DNA of 64,000 nucleotides from positions 3,410,001 through 3,474,000 of the forward strand of contig NZ_JAGGMZ010000001.1 in NCBI RefSeq assembly GCF_017875735.1, written 5' to 3'. Source of the stretch: Arthrobacter sp. CAN_C5. GTDB lineage: Bacteria; Actinomycetota; Actinomycetes; Actinomycetales; Micrococcaceae. Within the stretch, counting starts at the first letter, position 1. The number at the start of each line of letters is the position of its first letter. The notes under the pieces were generated by a model that ran no database searches, was not told where the DNA came from, and saw only the letters and a list, made by a program, of their open reading frames with translations. Below, piece by piece: positions 35,699-44,340 of this stretch. A program made the translations under genes and the position numbers.

Positions 35699-37114
35699 CT
35701 ACACGACGTCGGCGAGCAGCTCTGGGTCCGGAGCCAGCCTTCCCTGACCCACCCGGTCCCAGGCGCGCTGCAGCATCCCCACCGCGCTGTCGGTGTCCTC
35801 GATCGAGTAGCTGAAGGGCAGCCGCAGAAACCGCTCGAATGCTCCGTCAATCCCGAACCTCGGACCCGCTGCGATCAGCAGCCCCTCCTGCCGCGCCGCC
35901 AGGGTGAGCTGCGAGCTGACGCTACGCCCCAGGTTTGCCCACAGCGAGAGGCCACCTGCGGTGGACGGCACCGACCAGGCGGGGATCCTGTCGTGGAGGG
36001 CGGCGATCAGGTGGTCCCGACCGACCCGAAGCTGGTCCCGCCGTTCCGCAAGGATCTGGTCGTAGCTGCCCAGCAGCTCCGCAGCGATGAGTTGTTCAAG
36101 GATGGGGGTACCCAGATCGGAAGCTGAGCGCGCACGGACGAGCTGCCCGATCATCGGCTCCTCCGCCCTGATCCAGCCGATCCGTAGCCCACCCCAGATG
36201 GTCTTGCCCAGCGATCCGATCAACACCGCCGGCCCATAGGCCGCGAGCGGAAGCGGGACGTCCATGGGCTCGATCGCGAGTTCCGCCATGGTTTCATCGG
36301 CAATTACGACTGTCCCCTGGCGTTCGGCCGCGGCGAGCACCCGCCGTCGCTGGTCCTCGCCCATGACCCGGCCCGTCGGATTGTGGAAGTCCGGCATCAG
36401 GTAGGCGATGGCGGGACTGGTTCGCCGAAATGCCTGCTGCAGGGCGTCGTCGTCCCAGCCATCCTCGGTGGTGACGTTAACCGGCACCAGCCGCCGCCCC
36501 GCTGCCCGGATTGCCTCATAGGCATGCGGGTAGCTCGGCGATTCCACGATTGCGCTGTCGCTGCGATCCATCAGGTGACGGGTCAGCAGGGCAATCGCGT
36601 GCTGGGCGCCCAACGTGACCAGGATCTGTCCGGGAGCGGTCGGCAGTCCGCGGCTCTGGTAGCGGGCAGCTATCGCAACACGCAGCTGGGGAAGGCCAAC
36701 CGGGTCGTACCCGGCACCGCCCAGGTACTGCTGCAGATCCTGTGCGGCTCGCACTGCGGCGCCGGCCAGCAGCGGTGAGGCTGGCATCGCGGCCTTGCTG
36801 AAGTCGAGCAGTCCGCCACCTCCGGGCTCAACGGGGGCACCCAGCGACCCGGGCAACCGGGCAACGCTGCCTGATCCCCTGACGCTGCTCAGGTAACCGG
36901 TGTCCCGCAACCGGGCGTAAGTCGACGACACGGTGGTCCTGCTGACCACCAGCCGGACCGCAAGGTCCCGTTCAGCGGGGAGACGCGCACCCACCGGGAT
37001 GCGACCATCGAGGATCAGCAGTCGAATGCGGTCGGCCAACGCGGTATAGGCCGATGACCCATTCCGCCACCCCGTCAGGAGCGAGTCCAATTTAGTAGCC
37101 GAGATCACCTGCAT
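35699..37114 (-). CDS. yczR: MocR-type GntR regulator with aminotransferase domain (YczR-like)
   Basis: 471 residues. A GntR winged helix covers about 17-85 (SAYTALADRIRLLILDGRIP, LPAERDLAVRLVVSRTTVSS). A fold-type I aminotransferase-like PLP domain follows; the PLP lysine is in IGSLGKTIWGGLRIGW, and YPHAYEAIRAAGRR and MPDFHNPTGRVM are conserved. MocR proteins use PLP or an adduct as effector. It is divergent from a YczE-type membrane protein, the arrangement described for the actinobacterial YczR group, so it probably controls that gene. Confidence 0.88.
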   Translation of the reverse strand: MQVISATKLDSLLTGWRNGSSAYTALADRIRLLILDGRIPVGARLPAERDLAVRLVVSRTTVSSTYARLRDTGYLSSVRGSGSVARLPGSLGAPVEPGGGGLLDFSKAAMPASPLLAGAAVRAAQDLQQYLGGAGYDPVGLPQLRVAIAARYQSRGLPTAPGQILVTLGAQHAIALLTRHLMDRSDSAIVESPSYPHAYEAIRAAGRRLVPVNVTTEDGWDDDALQQAFRRTSPAIAYLMPDFHNPTGRVMGEDQRRRVLAAAERQGTVVIADETMAELAIEPMDVPLPLAAYGPAVLIGSLGKTIWGGLRIGWIRAEEPMIGQLVRARSASDLGTPILEQLIAAELLGSYDQILAERRDQLRVGRDHLIAALHDRIPAWSVPSTAGGLSLWANLGRSVSSQLTLAARQEGLLIAAGPRFGIDGAFERFLRLPFSYSIEDTDSAVGMLQRAWDRVGQGRLAPDPELLADVV

Positions 37115-37131
37115 CAGACCAGTTTAGGCAA

Positions 37132-37156
37132 ATTGGCGCCTTGTGGGAAGGCCAAT
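37132..37156. promoter_or_regulatory. Candidate YczR operator in the divergent yczR/yczE promoter
   Basis: Inverted repeat ATTGGC (37132-37137) and GCCAAT (37151-37156), 13 bases apart, in the 61-base gap between the two starts. MocR sites are often paired repeats in such gaps. Confidence 0.4.
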
Positions 37157-37175
37157 ATCGGTATTGACTTGCACT

Positions 37176-37790
37176 ATGACCCACCTCCTCGCCCGACGCG
37201 TGCCCCAGCTACTGATTGGCCTGTTCTGCTACGGCTTCGCCATCGCCATGATGATCCAGGCAGGGATTGGCGTATCGCCGTGGGACGTCCTGGGACAAGG
37301 CACTGCCCTGCAGTCCGGTTTGCCGTTCGGCGTGGCCACCAACATGATTGGCCTCCTCGTCCTGCTGCTCTGGATTCCGATCCGGCAGAAGCCCGGGATC
37401 GGCACGGTGCTCAACGTCTTGCTCGTGGGCCCCAGTGCCGAGGTGGGGTTGGCTGTCCTGCCCATGCCCACCGAGCTGTGGGCGCAGATCCTCCTCTTCG
37501 CTGGCGGTCTCACCCTCTTGGCCCTGGCGACTGGCCTGTACATCGGGGCACGGATGGGTCCCGGTCCTCGCGACGGCCTGATGACCGGCATCCACCGGAA
37601 ATGGGGCTGGAAGATCTGGAAGGTCCGGACGGTCATTGAACTGACAGTCCTGACCATCGGGTGGCTGCTCGGCGGGACGGTCGGCGTCGGCACCGTGGCC
37701 TTCGCCCTCCTCATCGGCCCGATGGTCAACGCTGCCCTGCCCCTGCTGCACATCCCGGAACCGCGCCCCCGCGTCTCCAAAACCCTCTAG
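37176..37790 (+). CDS. yczE: YczE/YyaS/YitT family membrane protein
   Basis: 204 residues with five or six predicted membrane helices. RRVPQLLIGLFCYGFAIAMMIQAGIGVSPWDVLGQG and GARMGPGPRDGLMTGIHRK are the family's conserved blocks. ATG at 37176 fits the domain start; an upstream GTG would lengthen it into the operator region. Function is not established; the divergent MocR-type regulator suggests a link to vitamin B6 or an amino compound. Confidence 0.85.
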   Translation: MTHLLARRVPQLLIGLFCYGFAIAMMIQAGIGVSPWDVLGQGTALQSGLPFGVATNMIGLLVLLLWIPIRQKPGIGTVLNVLLVGPSAEVGLAVLPMPTELWAQILLFAGGLTLLALATGLYIGARMGPGPRDGLMTGIHRKWGWKIWKVRTVIELTVLTIGWLLGGTVGVGTVAFALLIGPMVNAALPLLHIPEPRPRVSKTL

Positions 37791-37808
37791 GCGCCACAAC
37801 CCCCGAGA

Positions 37809-37839
37809 AGTCCGGATACCCCGAAAGGGTTGCCGGACT
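37809..37839. terminator. Bidirectional terminator between yczE and the ABC exporter gene
   Basis: AGTCCGG (37809-37815) pairs with CCGGACT (37833-37839), and inner ACCC with GGGT around a GAAA-containing loop. Located between convergent stop codons. Confidence 0.65.
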
Positions 37840-37840
37840 C

Positions 37841-39724
37841 CTAAAGACCTGTGGCGACGTTCTTCCTGACGGCGAACTGGGTGCGGTGCAGTTCGGCGTA
37901 CCGTCCACCGCGCTCCAACAATTCGTCGTGGGTGCCCCGTTCGGCGATCTGGCCCTCCTCGATCACGAGGATCTGGTCCGCGGAACGGATCGTCGAGAGC
38001 CGGTGCGCGATCACGATGGCGGTCCGCCCCTCAAGGGCCTCCGTGAGCGCCGCCTGGACCGCGGCCTCCGAGGTGGAGTCAAGTGCCGCCGTCGCCTCGT
38101 CCAGGATGACCACCCGCGGCTGGGCCAGCAGCAGGCGGGCGATGGTCATCCGCTGCCGCTCACCGCCGGAGAGCCGGTACCCCCGCTCCCCCACCATGGT
38201 GTCGAGCTGATCGGGCAGTGACCTCAGCAGCGGCTCGAGCCGGGCACGCCGGACGGCGTCCCAGAGCTCCTCGGTGGTTGCCCCGGGCCGGGCCAGTAGC
38301 AGGTTCGATTTGATGGTCTCGTGGAAAAGGTGGCCGTCCTGCGTGACCATGCCCATGGTGTGCCGGAGGGATTCGAAGGTCACGTCCCGCACATCGGTCC
38401 CGGCGAGGCGGACCGCACCGCTGTCGACGTCGTACAACCGCGACAGCAGTTGGGCGATGGTCGACTTTCCGGCACCCGACGATCCCACCAGGGCGATCGT
38501 CTGGCCCGGTTCCACCAGAAAGGACACCCCGTGCAGCACTTCCTCGCCGCCCCGGGTATCCAGGGTGGCGACCTCCTCCAGGGAGGCGAGGGAGACCTTG
38601 TCCGCCGAGGGGTAGGCGAACCGGACGTCGTCGAACTCCACTGAGACCGGACCGGCGGGGATGCGGCCCGCGTCGGGCTTCTCCTTGATCAACGGGTCCA
38701 GGTCGAGGACCTCGAAGACGCGCTCAAAGCTGACCAGAGCGCTCATGATTTCCACCCGGGCGTTCGCCAGGTTGGTCAGAGGTGCATAGAGGCGGGTGAG
38801 GAGCAGCGCGAGCGTGACCACCTCACCCGTGTTCAGCGCACCGTTCAGGGCCAGTGCGCCGCCGAGTCCGTACACCAGCGCGAGGGCGAGCGCGGAGACC
38901 AGCATCAGCGCGGTAACGAAGACCCACTGGAGCATCGCCATCCGCACGCCAATGTCGCGGACCCGTGCGGCGCGGACCGCGAATTCCTGCGACTCCTCGT
39001 CCGGGCGGCCGAACAGTTTGACCAAAGTGGCGCCGGGAGCGGAGAAGCGCTCGGTCATCTGCGTGCTCATCGCCGAGTTGTGGTCGGCTGCCTCACGGCG
39101 CAGGGCGGCGAGGCGGTTGCCCATCCGCCGTGCGGGCAGCAGGAAGATCGGCAGCATGAGGACGGCCAAGACGGTGACCAGGACCGACGTCGTCAGCATG
39201 ACCACCAGGGTCAGGGCGAGCGCCACAATGTTGCTGACCACCCCGGAGAGGGTGCCGCTGAAAGCCTGCTGCGCACCGATCACATCGTTGTTGAGTCTGC
39301 TCACCAGCGCGCCCGTCCGGGTGCGGGTGAAAAAGGCAATCGGCATTTTCTGCACATGATCGAAAACGGTGGTGCGCAGATCCAGAATGACACCCTCTCC
39401 GATTTTCGAGGAGAACCAGCGGGTTGCCATGGACACCACGGCGTCGGCAACCGCCACCAGCGCGATGACGACGGCGAGCCACACAACAGTCTCAAGCCCG
39501 GTGCCGGCGATGATCTCGTTGACCACTTGACCGGCGAGGACCGGCGTCGCGACCGCGAGGAACGCTGACACCACCGACAGCGCGATGAAGAAGATCAGTT
39601 TGGTCCGGTACGGCACAGCAAATCTCAGGATGCGTTTCAGCGTTTCCTTCGAGAACTTGTTGTTGCTGTCCTTGGCGGTGGAAATCCGGTAAAGGGAGTT
39701 CCAGGCCGCGCCTTCCATACTCAT
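37841..39724 (-). CDS. ABC exporter, fused membrane and ATPase domains
   Basis: 627 residues. Six membrane helices (about 30-330) are followed by an ATPase with Walker A GSSGAGKST, signature LSGGERQR, Walker B RVVILDEATAALDS and the H-loop IVIAHRLST. This half-transporter would work as a homodimer, exporting lipids, peptides or drugs; no partner gene is adjacent. The N-terminal start MSMEGAAWNSLYRI is preceded by no strong ribosome site, and Met3 is an alternative. Confidence 0.9.
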   Translation of the reverse strand: MSMEGAAWNSLYRISTAKDSNNKFSKETLKRILRFAVPYRTKLIFFIALSVVSAFLAVATPVLAGQVVNEIIAGTGLETVVWLAVVIALVAVADAVVSMATRWFSSKIGEGVILDLRTTVFDHVQKMPIAFFTRTRTGALVSRLNNDVIGAQQAFSGTLSGVVSNIVALALTLVVMLTTSVLVTVLAVLMLPIFLLPARRMGNRLAALRREAADHNSAMSTQMTERFSAPGATLVKLFGRPDEESQEFAVRAARVRDIGVRMAMLQWVFVTALMLVSALALALVYGLGGALALNGALNTGEVVTLALLLTRLYAPLTNLANARVEIMSALVSFERVFEVLDLDPLIKEKPDAGRIPAGPVSVEFDDVRFAYPSADKVSLASLEEVATLDTRGGEEVLHGVSFLVEPGQTIALVGSSGAGKSTIAQLLSRLYDVDSGAVRLAGTDVRDVTFESLRHTMGMVTQDGHLFHETIKSNLLLARPGATTEELWDAVRRARLEPLLRSLPDQLDTMVGERGYRLSGGERQRMTIARLLLAQPRVVILDEATAALDSTSEAAVQAALTEALEGRTAIVIAHRLSTIRSADQILVIEEGQIAERGTHDELLERGGRYAELHRTQFAVRKNVATGL

Positions 39725-39854
39725 GTACTGCCTCCATTGCTCAGGTCTTCAGCTTATGCCCGCTCAACCCGTGTCACTGGGCGAGTTGGCCGGATCACAG
39801 GGGACTCGGAACTAATTTCGCTGTGGGCTTTGTTGCACTATGTGGCTGTGCACT

Positions 39855-39868
39855 TTGTGCCCGCACAA
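39855..39868. promoter_or_regulatory. Inverted repeat upstream of the amino acid ABC uptake operon
   Basis: TTGTG-CCCG-CACAA, 62 bases before the ATG of the binding protein gene, in an otherwise gene-free 205-base gap. Possible repressor site; no known regulator consensus is matched. Confidence 0.35.
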
Positions 39869-39929
39869 CCCTGCCCTGTACAACGGCAAGAGACCCCTGA
39901 ACCATCCCCCAGTAATTAAGGACCCGCAA

Positions 39930-40754
39930 ATGTTGACCCGTCGTCTTTCAATCCTTGGCGCAGCCACCGCTCTCACCCTGGCCCTGGCGGCCTGCGGCGG
40001 CGGAGAGTCCACCGGGGAGCCCGCTGACAGCAGCGCCACCGCAGGGCCCACCACGCTGCAAGACATCCAGGATGCCGGAGTCATCACCGTCGGCACCGAG
40101 GGGACCTACCGGCCGTTCAGCTTCCATGAGGGCGGCGCGGGCGATCTGACCGGGTTCGACGTCGAGGTCATCACCGCCGTCGCCGAGGAGCTCGGTGTGG
40201 AGGCGGAGTTCGAAGAAACCCAGTGGGACGCCATCTTCGCCGGACTCGATGCCGGCCGGTTCGACGTCATCGCGAACCAGGTGTCAATCACCGATGAGCG
40301 CCTCGAAACCTATGCCTTCTCCGATCCCTACACGATCAGCACCGGGGTCATCGTCACCACCTCAGACAACACCGAGATCACCTCCTTCGAAGATCTGGAA
40401 GGCAAAACCACTGCCCAGTCGCTGACCAGCAACTGGCACGCGCTGGCGCAGGAAAGCGGCGCCGAGATCGAGGCAGTGGAAGGCTGGGCGCAGTCAGTTG
40501 CACTCCTGGAGCAGGGACGGGTCGACGCCACGATCAACGACACGCTGACCTACCTGGACTACCAGCAGACCAACCCCACCGATGCGATCAAGATTGCCGC
40601 CGAGACCGATGACGAGTCGCAGAGCGCCTTCACCTTCACCCAGGGCAGTGACGACCTGATCGACGCAGTCAACGAGGCTCTTGCTAGCCTGCGCGCAGAC
40701 GGTACGCTTGCCGAGATCTCGGAGAAGTACTTCGGCTCCGACGTCACCGAATAG
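39930..40754 (+). CDS. Amino acid ABC transporter substrate-binding lipoprotein (cystine type)
   Basis: 274 residues. Signal peptide with lipobox LAAC (lipidated Cys at about 22), then the bilobed SBP_bac_3 domain: VITVGTEGTYRPFSFHE, LTGFDVEVITAVAEELGVEAEF, WDAIFAGLDAGRFDVIANQVSIT and SLRADGTLAEISEKYFG. The pattern is closest to cystine/polar amino acid receptors such as FliY/TcyA. ATG at 39930 lies eight bases after AAGGA. First gene of a complete uptake operon. Confidence 0.9.
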   Translation: MLTRRLSILGAATALTLALAACGGGESTGEPADSSATAGPTTLQDIQDAGVITVGTEGTYRPFSFHEGGAGDLTGFDVEVITAVAEELGVEAEFEETQWDAIFAGLDAGRFDVIANQVSITDERLETYAFSDPYTISTGVIVTTSDNTEITSFEDLEGKTTAQSLTSNWHALAQESGAEIEAVEGWAQSVALLEQGRVDATINDTLTYLDYQQTNPTDAIKIAAETDDESQSAFTFTQGSDDLIDAVNEALASLRADGTLAEISEKYFGSDVTE

Positions 40755-40781
40755 CACCCGCCAACTCAACGGAGGATCACC

Positions 40782-41441
40782 ATCGACTGGGAACTGTTCT
40801 GGGATTCGCTCTGGCCCCTGGTCCTGGGCGGCCTGACCGGAACCATCCCGCTGTCCCTGGCATCGTTTGTTCTCGGTCTGCTCCTGGCGCTCCTGATTGC
40901 GCTGATGAGGCTGAGCCGGAACCGGATCGCGTCGTCAGCGGCACGGGTGTACGTGTCGATCATCAGGGGAACCCCCCTCCTGGTGCAGCTGTTCGTCATC
41001 TTCTACGGACTGCCCTCGATCGGTCTGGTGATCGATCCCTGGCCCAGCGCCATCATCGCCTTCTCGCTGAACGTGGCGGGGTATGCGGCGGAAATCATCC
41101 GGGCAGCCATCCTGTCGGTACCCAAGGGTCAGTGGGAGGCGGGGCATACCATCGGCATGTCCCGCGCACGGACACTGCGCCGCATCATCCTGCCCCAGGC
41201 GGCCCGGGTGTCCGTCCCGCCGCTCTCCAATACCTTCATCAGCCTGGTCAAGGACACCTCGCTGGCGTCCCTGATCCTGGTGACCGAGATGTTCCGGCAG
41301 GCCCAGGAAATTGCGGCGTTCAGCCAGCAGTTCATGATGCTGTATCTGGAGGCCGCACTGGTCTACTGGGTGTTCTGCTTCGTGCTCTCCAGCGGGCAGT
41401 CCTCTCTGGAGAAAAGGTTGGATCGTTATGTCGCACACTAA
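40782..41441 (+). CDS. Amino acid ABC transporter permease, non-canonical ATC start
   Basis: 219 residues if translated from ATC at 40782. There is no ATG, GTG or TTG between the in-frame TAG at 40752 and the conserved N-terminus (xDWELFWDSLWPLVLGGLTG), while GGAGG ends six bases before ATC, exactly where a start codon belongs. The first normal start codon is an ATG at 40905, which would remove the first membrane helix. The His/Glu/Gln-type permease domain is otherwise complete, with the EAA loop EAGHTIGMSRARTLRRIILPQA. It overlaps the ATPase gene by 14 bases. Confidence 0.85.
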   Translation: MDWELFWDSLWPLVLGGLTGTIPLSLASFVLGLLLALLIALMRLSRNRIASSAARVYVSIIRGTPLLVQLFVIFYGLPSIGLVIDPWPSAIIAFSLNVAGYAAEIIRAAILSVPKGQWEAGHTIGMSRARTLRRIILPQAARVSVPPLSNTFISLVKDTSLASLILVTEMFRQAQEIAAFSQQFMMLYLEAALVYWVFCFVLSSGQSSLEKRLDRYVAH

Positions 41442-42222
41442 GCCCACCCCAGCAGCCGGCAGCCAGTCGGGCGACCTGCTGACCGTGACCGGTCTCAGCA
41501 AGGCCTTCGGCGAAAATGTCGTGCTGAAGTCCATTGACCTGGCCATCCGGCCCGGACAGGTGACAGCCCTGATCGGCCCCTCCGGCTCAGGTAAAACCAC
41601 GGTGCTGCGCTGCCTGAACGGGCTCGAGACGCCCGACGGCGGAACCGTCGCGGTCGCTGGCGGACCGTCAGTGGATTTCGGCGGCAAGGTCAAGGCCCGG
41701 GACCTGTCGGAACTGCGGGACCAGAGTGCGATGGTCTTCCAGCACTACAACCTTTTCCCCCATATGACGGTCCTCGAGAATGTGATCGAAGGTCCCATTC
41801 AGGTGAAGAAGATGCGCCGCGCTGACGCCATCAGGGACGCCGAGTCGTTGCTCGCCCGGGTGGGCCTGGCGGACAAGAAGGACCAGTACCCGTTCGAGCT
41901 CTCCGGCGGCCAGCAGCAGCGGGTGGGCATCGTTCGTGCGCTGGCACTGAAACCCGCACTGCTGCTCTTCGATGAGCCCACCTCCGCGTTGGATCCCGAA
42001 CTGGTGGGTGAGGTCCTGGGCGTGATCAAGGAACTCGCCGACGAACAGTGGACCATGATGATCGTCACCCATGAGCTCGCCTTCGCCCGCGAGGTCGCCG
42101 ACGAGGTGGTGTTCATGGACGGCGGCGTGGTGGTGGAACGCGGACACCCCGACACGGTGCTGCGCAATCCCCGCCAGGAGCGGACCCAACGTTTCGTCCA
42201 ACGACTCCTCCACCCGTTCTGA
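41428..42222 (+). CDS. Amino acid ABC transporter ATP-binding protein
   Basis: 264 residues. Walker A LIGPSGSGKTTVLRCLNGLE, Q-loop VFQHYNLFPHMTVLENV, signature ELSGGQQQRVGI, Walker B ALLLFDEPTSALDPE and H-loop IVTHELAFA are all present. It energises import through the permease just upstream. The start overlaps the permease stop by 14 bases. A GlnQ/TcyC-type polar amino acid importer. Confidence 0.94.
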   Translation: MSHTKPTPAAGSQSGDLLTVTGLSKAFGENVVLKSIDLAIRPGQVTALIGPSGSGKTTVLRCLNGLETPDGGTVAVAGGPSVDFGGKVKARDLSELRDQSAMVFQHYNLFPHMTVLENVIEGPIQVKKMRRADAIRDAESLLARVGLADKKDQYPFELSGGQQQRVGIVRALALKPALLLFDEPTSALDPELVGEVLGVIKELADEQWTMMIVTHELAFAREVADEVVFMDGGVVVERGHPDTVLRNPRQERTQRFVQRLLHPF

Positions 42223-42293
42223 CCCGCACTGCTGATAAGCCCACCACCCTTTACTGACCCAGTGCGACACGTTCTCAGCCAAGGAGACCGCCC

Positions 42294-43109
42294 ATGACCC
42301 AGTTCACCCCCGCCCAGCCGACCAAGATCGAGCAGTGGCGCCGTTTCCGCGAGCGCCGGGACGCATCCCTCGCCGTCGGGCACGGCTGGCTGACGCTCAC
42401 CTCCCTGCAGTGGTTACCGGCCGAGCCGTCGGCACTGGAACAGGTTCCCGGCCGCTGGAGTGCCAGCGTCCCGGGCACCGGGCCTGGAGCCAGGCTGACC
42501 GCCCGGGCGTCGGACGGATTGACGCTGGTGAGCACCGGCGAACCTGTCGATGGGACCATCACGCTCTCCCTGACCGACGGCGGCTCCGAGAACTGGGTGC
42601 GCTTTCAGGACACGGTGGTGGAACTCGCGGTCCGCGGCAACCGGTATGTGGTGCGCACCCGTGACAACTCGGCGCCCACCCTGACCGGGTTCGACGGCGT
42701 CCCCGCCTACGCCTATGATTCCAGCGCCGTGGTCCAGGGGTCGTACACCGCCTACCCAACGCCACAGACCGTCCCGATCCGGACGGCCCACCCCGACGTT
42801 GACGACCTGGTCCACGCGACCGGGACCGTGTCCTTCACCCTCGGCGGCAACGTCCATACGCTGCGGGCCGAGCAGCAGCCAGACGGGTCCCTGAAGGTGG
42901 CGTTCCACGACGAGACGAACGGCCACTCGACCGCCGGCTGGCGGTTCCTCGTCACCGGCCAGGTGTCACCGGGTGGCGCTGTCACCCTCGATTTCAACCG
43001 GTCGCTGAACTACCCGAGCGCCTTCACTCCCTTCGGCACCTGCCCCATGCCGGTGGAAGGTAACCGGGTGGGCGTCCCCGTGGAGGCCGGCGAGCGCATC
43101 CCCGCCTAG
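42294..43109 (+). CDS. DUF1684 family protein
   Basis: 271 residues. The family pattern is clear: EQWRRFRERRDASLAVGHGWLTL near the start, a middle beta region, and the C-terminal block VTLDFNRSLNYPSAFTPFGTCPMPVEGNRVGVPVEAGER (key part FTPFGTCPMPVEGNR). AAGGAG precedes the ATG. Function is not established for this family. It lies 71 bases after the ABC operon and may be read with it. Confidence 0.85.
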   Translation: MTQFTPAQPTKIEQWRRFRERRDASLAVGHGWLTLTSLQWLPAEPSALEQVPGRWSASVPGTGPGARLTARASDGLTLVSTGEPVDGTITLSLTDGGSENWVRFQDTVVELAVRGNRYVVRTRDNSAPTLTGFDGVPAYAYDSSAVVQGSYTAYPTPQTVPIRTAHPDVDDLVHATGTVSFTLGGNVHTLRAEQQPDGSLKVAFHDETNGHSTAGWRFLVTGQVSPGGAVTLDFNRSLNYPSAFTPFGTCPMPVEGNRVGVPVEAGERIPA

Positions 43110-43156
43110 CGTCGTCACCCGAATGCCAGTCGCCGTCGTTCCCGTTTGACCGGATT

Positions 43157-43237
43157 CGGTGAGGAACCTGGACAAATCGGTCCAACATCTCGCTCACCGA
43201 TGGCGAGGTTGACCCCGTCTGTCCAGGTTGCTCACCG
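43157..43237. repeat. Intergenic inverted-repeat element
   Basis: Left arm CGGTGAGGAACCTGGACA (43157-43174) and right arm TGTCCAGGTTGCTCACCG (43220-43237) are complementary at 17 of 18 positions. The interior forms a second, imperfect hairpin (GGTCCAAC..CTCGC against GCGAGGTTGACC). It fills most of the gap between DUF1684 and the flavin oxidoreductase gene. It could be a palindromic repeat family member or a complex terminator. Confidence 0.6.
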
Positions 43238-43263
43238 TTACGGCGAATCACCGTAATGACGCA

Positions 43264-44306
43264 TCAGCGCGACGGCGCCACCACGCCCAGTTCGCGGCGC
43301 ACCAGGGGTAACACCTCGGTGCCGAGGAGTTCGATCGACTCCAGCACCTGCGCCTGCGGCACCGAGGACCAGTCGACCGCAGGATGTGCCGGTCGTGGCG
43401 CATCTGCGAGTGGGCCAGCACAATCTTCTCCGCCACTTCCTCGGCGTTCCCCACGAAGATCGCCCCGGATCGGGCCGCCTGCATGTTGTAGGTGACTTCG
43501 CTCGGCATTGGAAAGCCCCGCTCCGACGAAATCCGCTTCATCGTGTCCAGCCAGTGCGGCTTGAAGACGGTCTGCGCGTCTTTCCTCAACACCAGCCCGA
43601 CGCCGCTCAGCCCCACCTTCAGGGTGGAGGGATCATGGCCAGCCTGGGCAGCCGTCTCGCGATAGAGCTGCGCGTGCTGGGCGAAGTTCCCCACGGCTCC
43701 CCCGAGCAAGGCAAAGATCACCGGGGTCCCCAGCCGTGCCGCCCGCACTGACGACGCGGGTGTGCCGCCGGTAGCGATCCAAATGTCCAGGTGCCCTGAG
43801 GTGGGCCGCGGCAGGATCAACGCATCATGCAACGCCGGCCGGAACTTCCCGGTCCAGGTGATGCGTTCCGAGGCGTCGAGCTGCAGCAGCAACCGGATCT
43901 TCTCCTCGTACAACTCCTCATAGTCTCCGAGTTCCGCCCCGAACAGCGGGTAGGACTCGATGAAGGACCCTCGTCCGGCAGTGAGCTCCGCCCGGCCACC
44001 GGACAGGAGGTCGAGGGTGGCAAACTGCTGGTACACCCGGACCGGGTCCTCGGTACTCAGCACGGTGACCGCCGAGCCGATGTGGATGCGGGCGGTCTGC
44101 GCCGCGGCGGCCGCGAGCACGGGCACCACCGAGGACACGGCGTAGTCGGGCCGGTGATGCTCACCGATGCCGAAGTAGTCCAGGCCCACCTGGTCGGCGA
44201 GCCGGGCGCGCTCCAACAGGTCAAGCATGCGCTGCTGCGGGGAAACCCGCTCCCCCGTCACCGGGTTCGGATGGATGTCTCCGAAGCTGTAGATACCGAG
44301 TTCCAT
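43264..44306 (-). pseudogene. LLM-class flavin-dependent oxidoreductase, frameshifted C-terminus
   Basis: Luciferase-like F420/FMN oxidoreductase: MELGIYSFGDIHPNPVTG, ADQVGLDYFGIGEHHRPDY, GRAELTAGRGSFIESYPLFG and TWTGKFRPAL are typical. After SQMRHDRHIL (near 43380) the frame becomes nonsense Arg/Cys-rich sequence and ends at 43248. One frame over, VDWSSVPQAQVLESIELLG and LPLVRRELGVV continue to a TGA at 43264, the natural end of this family. A single base (CAG reduced to CG) is missing. About 35 C-terminal residues are replaced, so activity may be partly or wholly lost; a sequencing error is the alternative. Confidence 0.8.
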
Positions 44307-44340
44307 GAGCAGGCCCCCCCTGGCTGGTAGGTCGGAGGCC

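Noticed and set aside
40905-41441. Permease starting at the first ATG
   Set aside because: It would lack the conserved N-terminus and first membrane helix, and has no ribosome site, while GGAGG stands before the ATC at 40782.
43370-43390. Programmed frameshift in the flavin oxidoreductase gene
   Set aside because: No slippery heptamer or downstream pseudoknot is evident; a simple base loss explains it.
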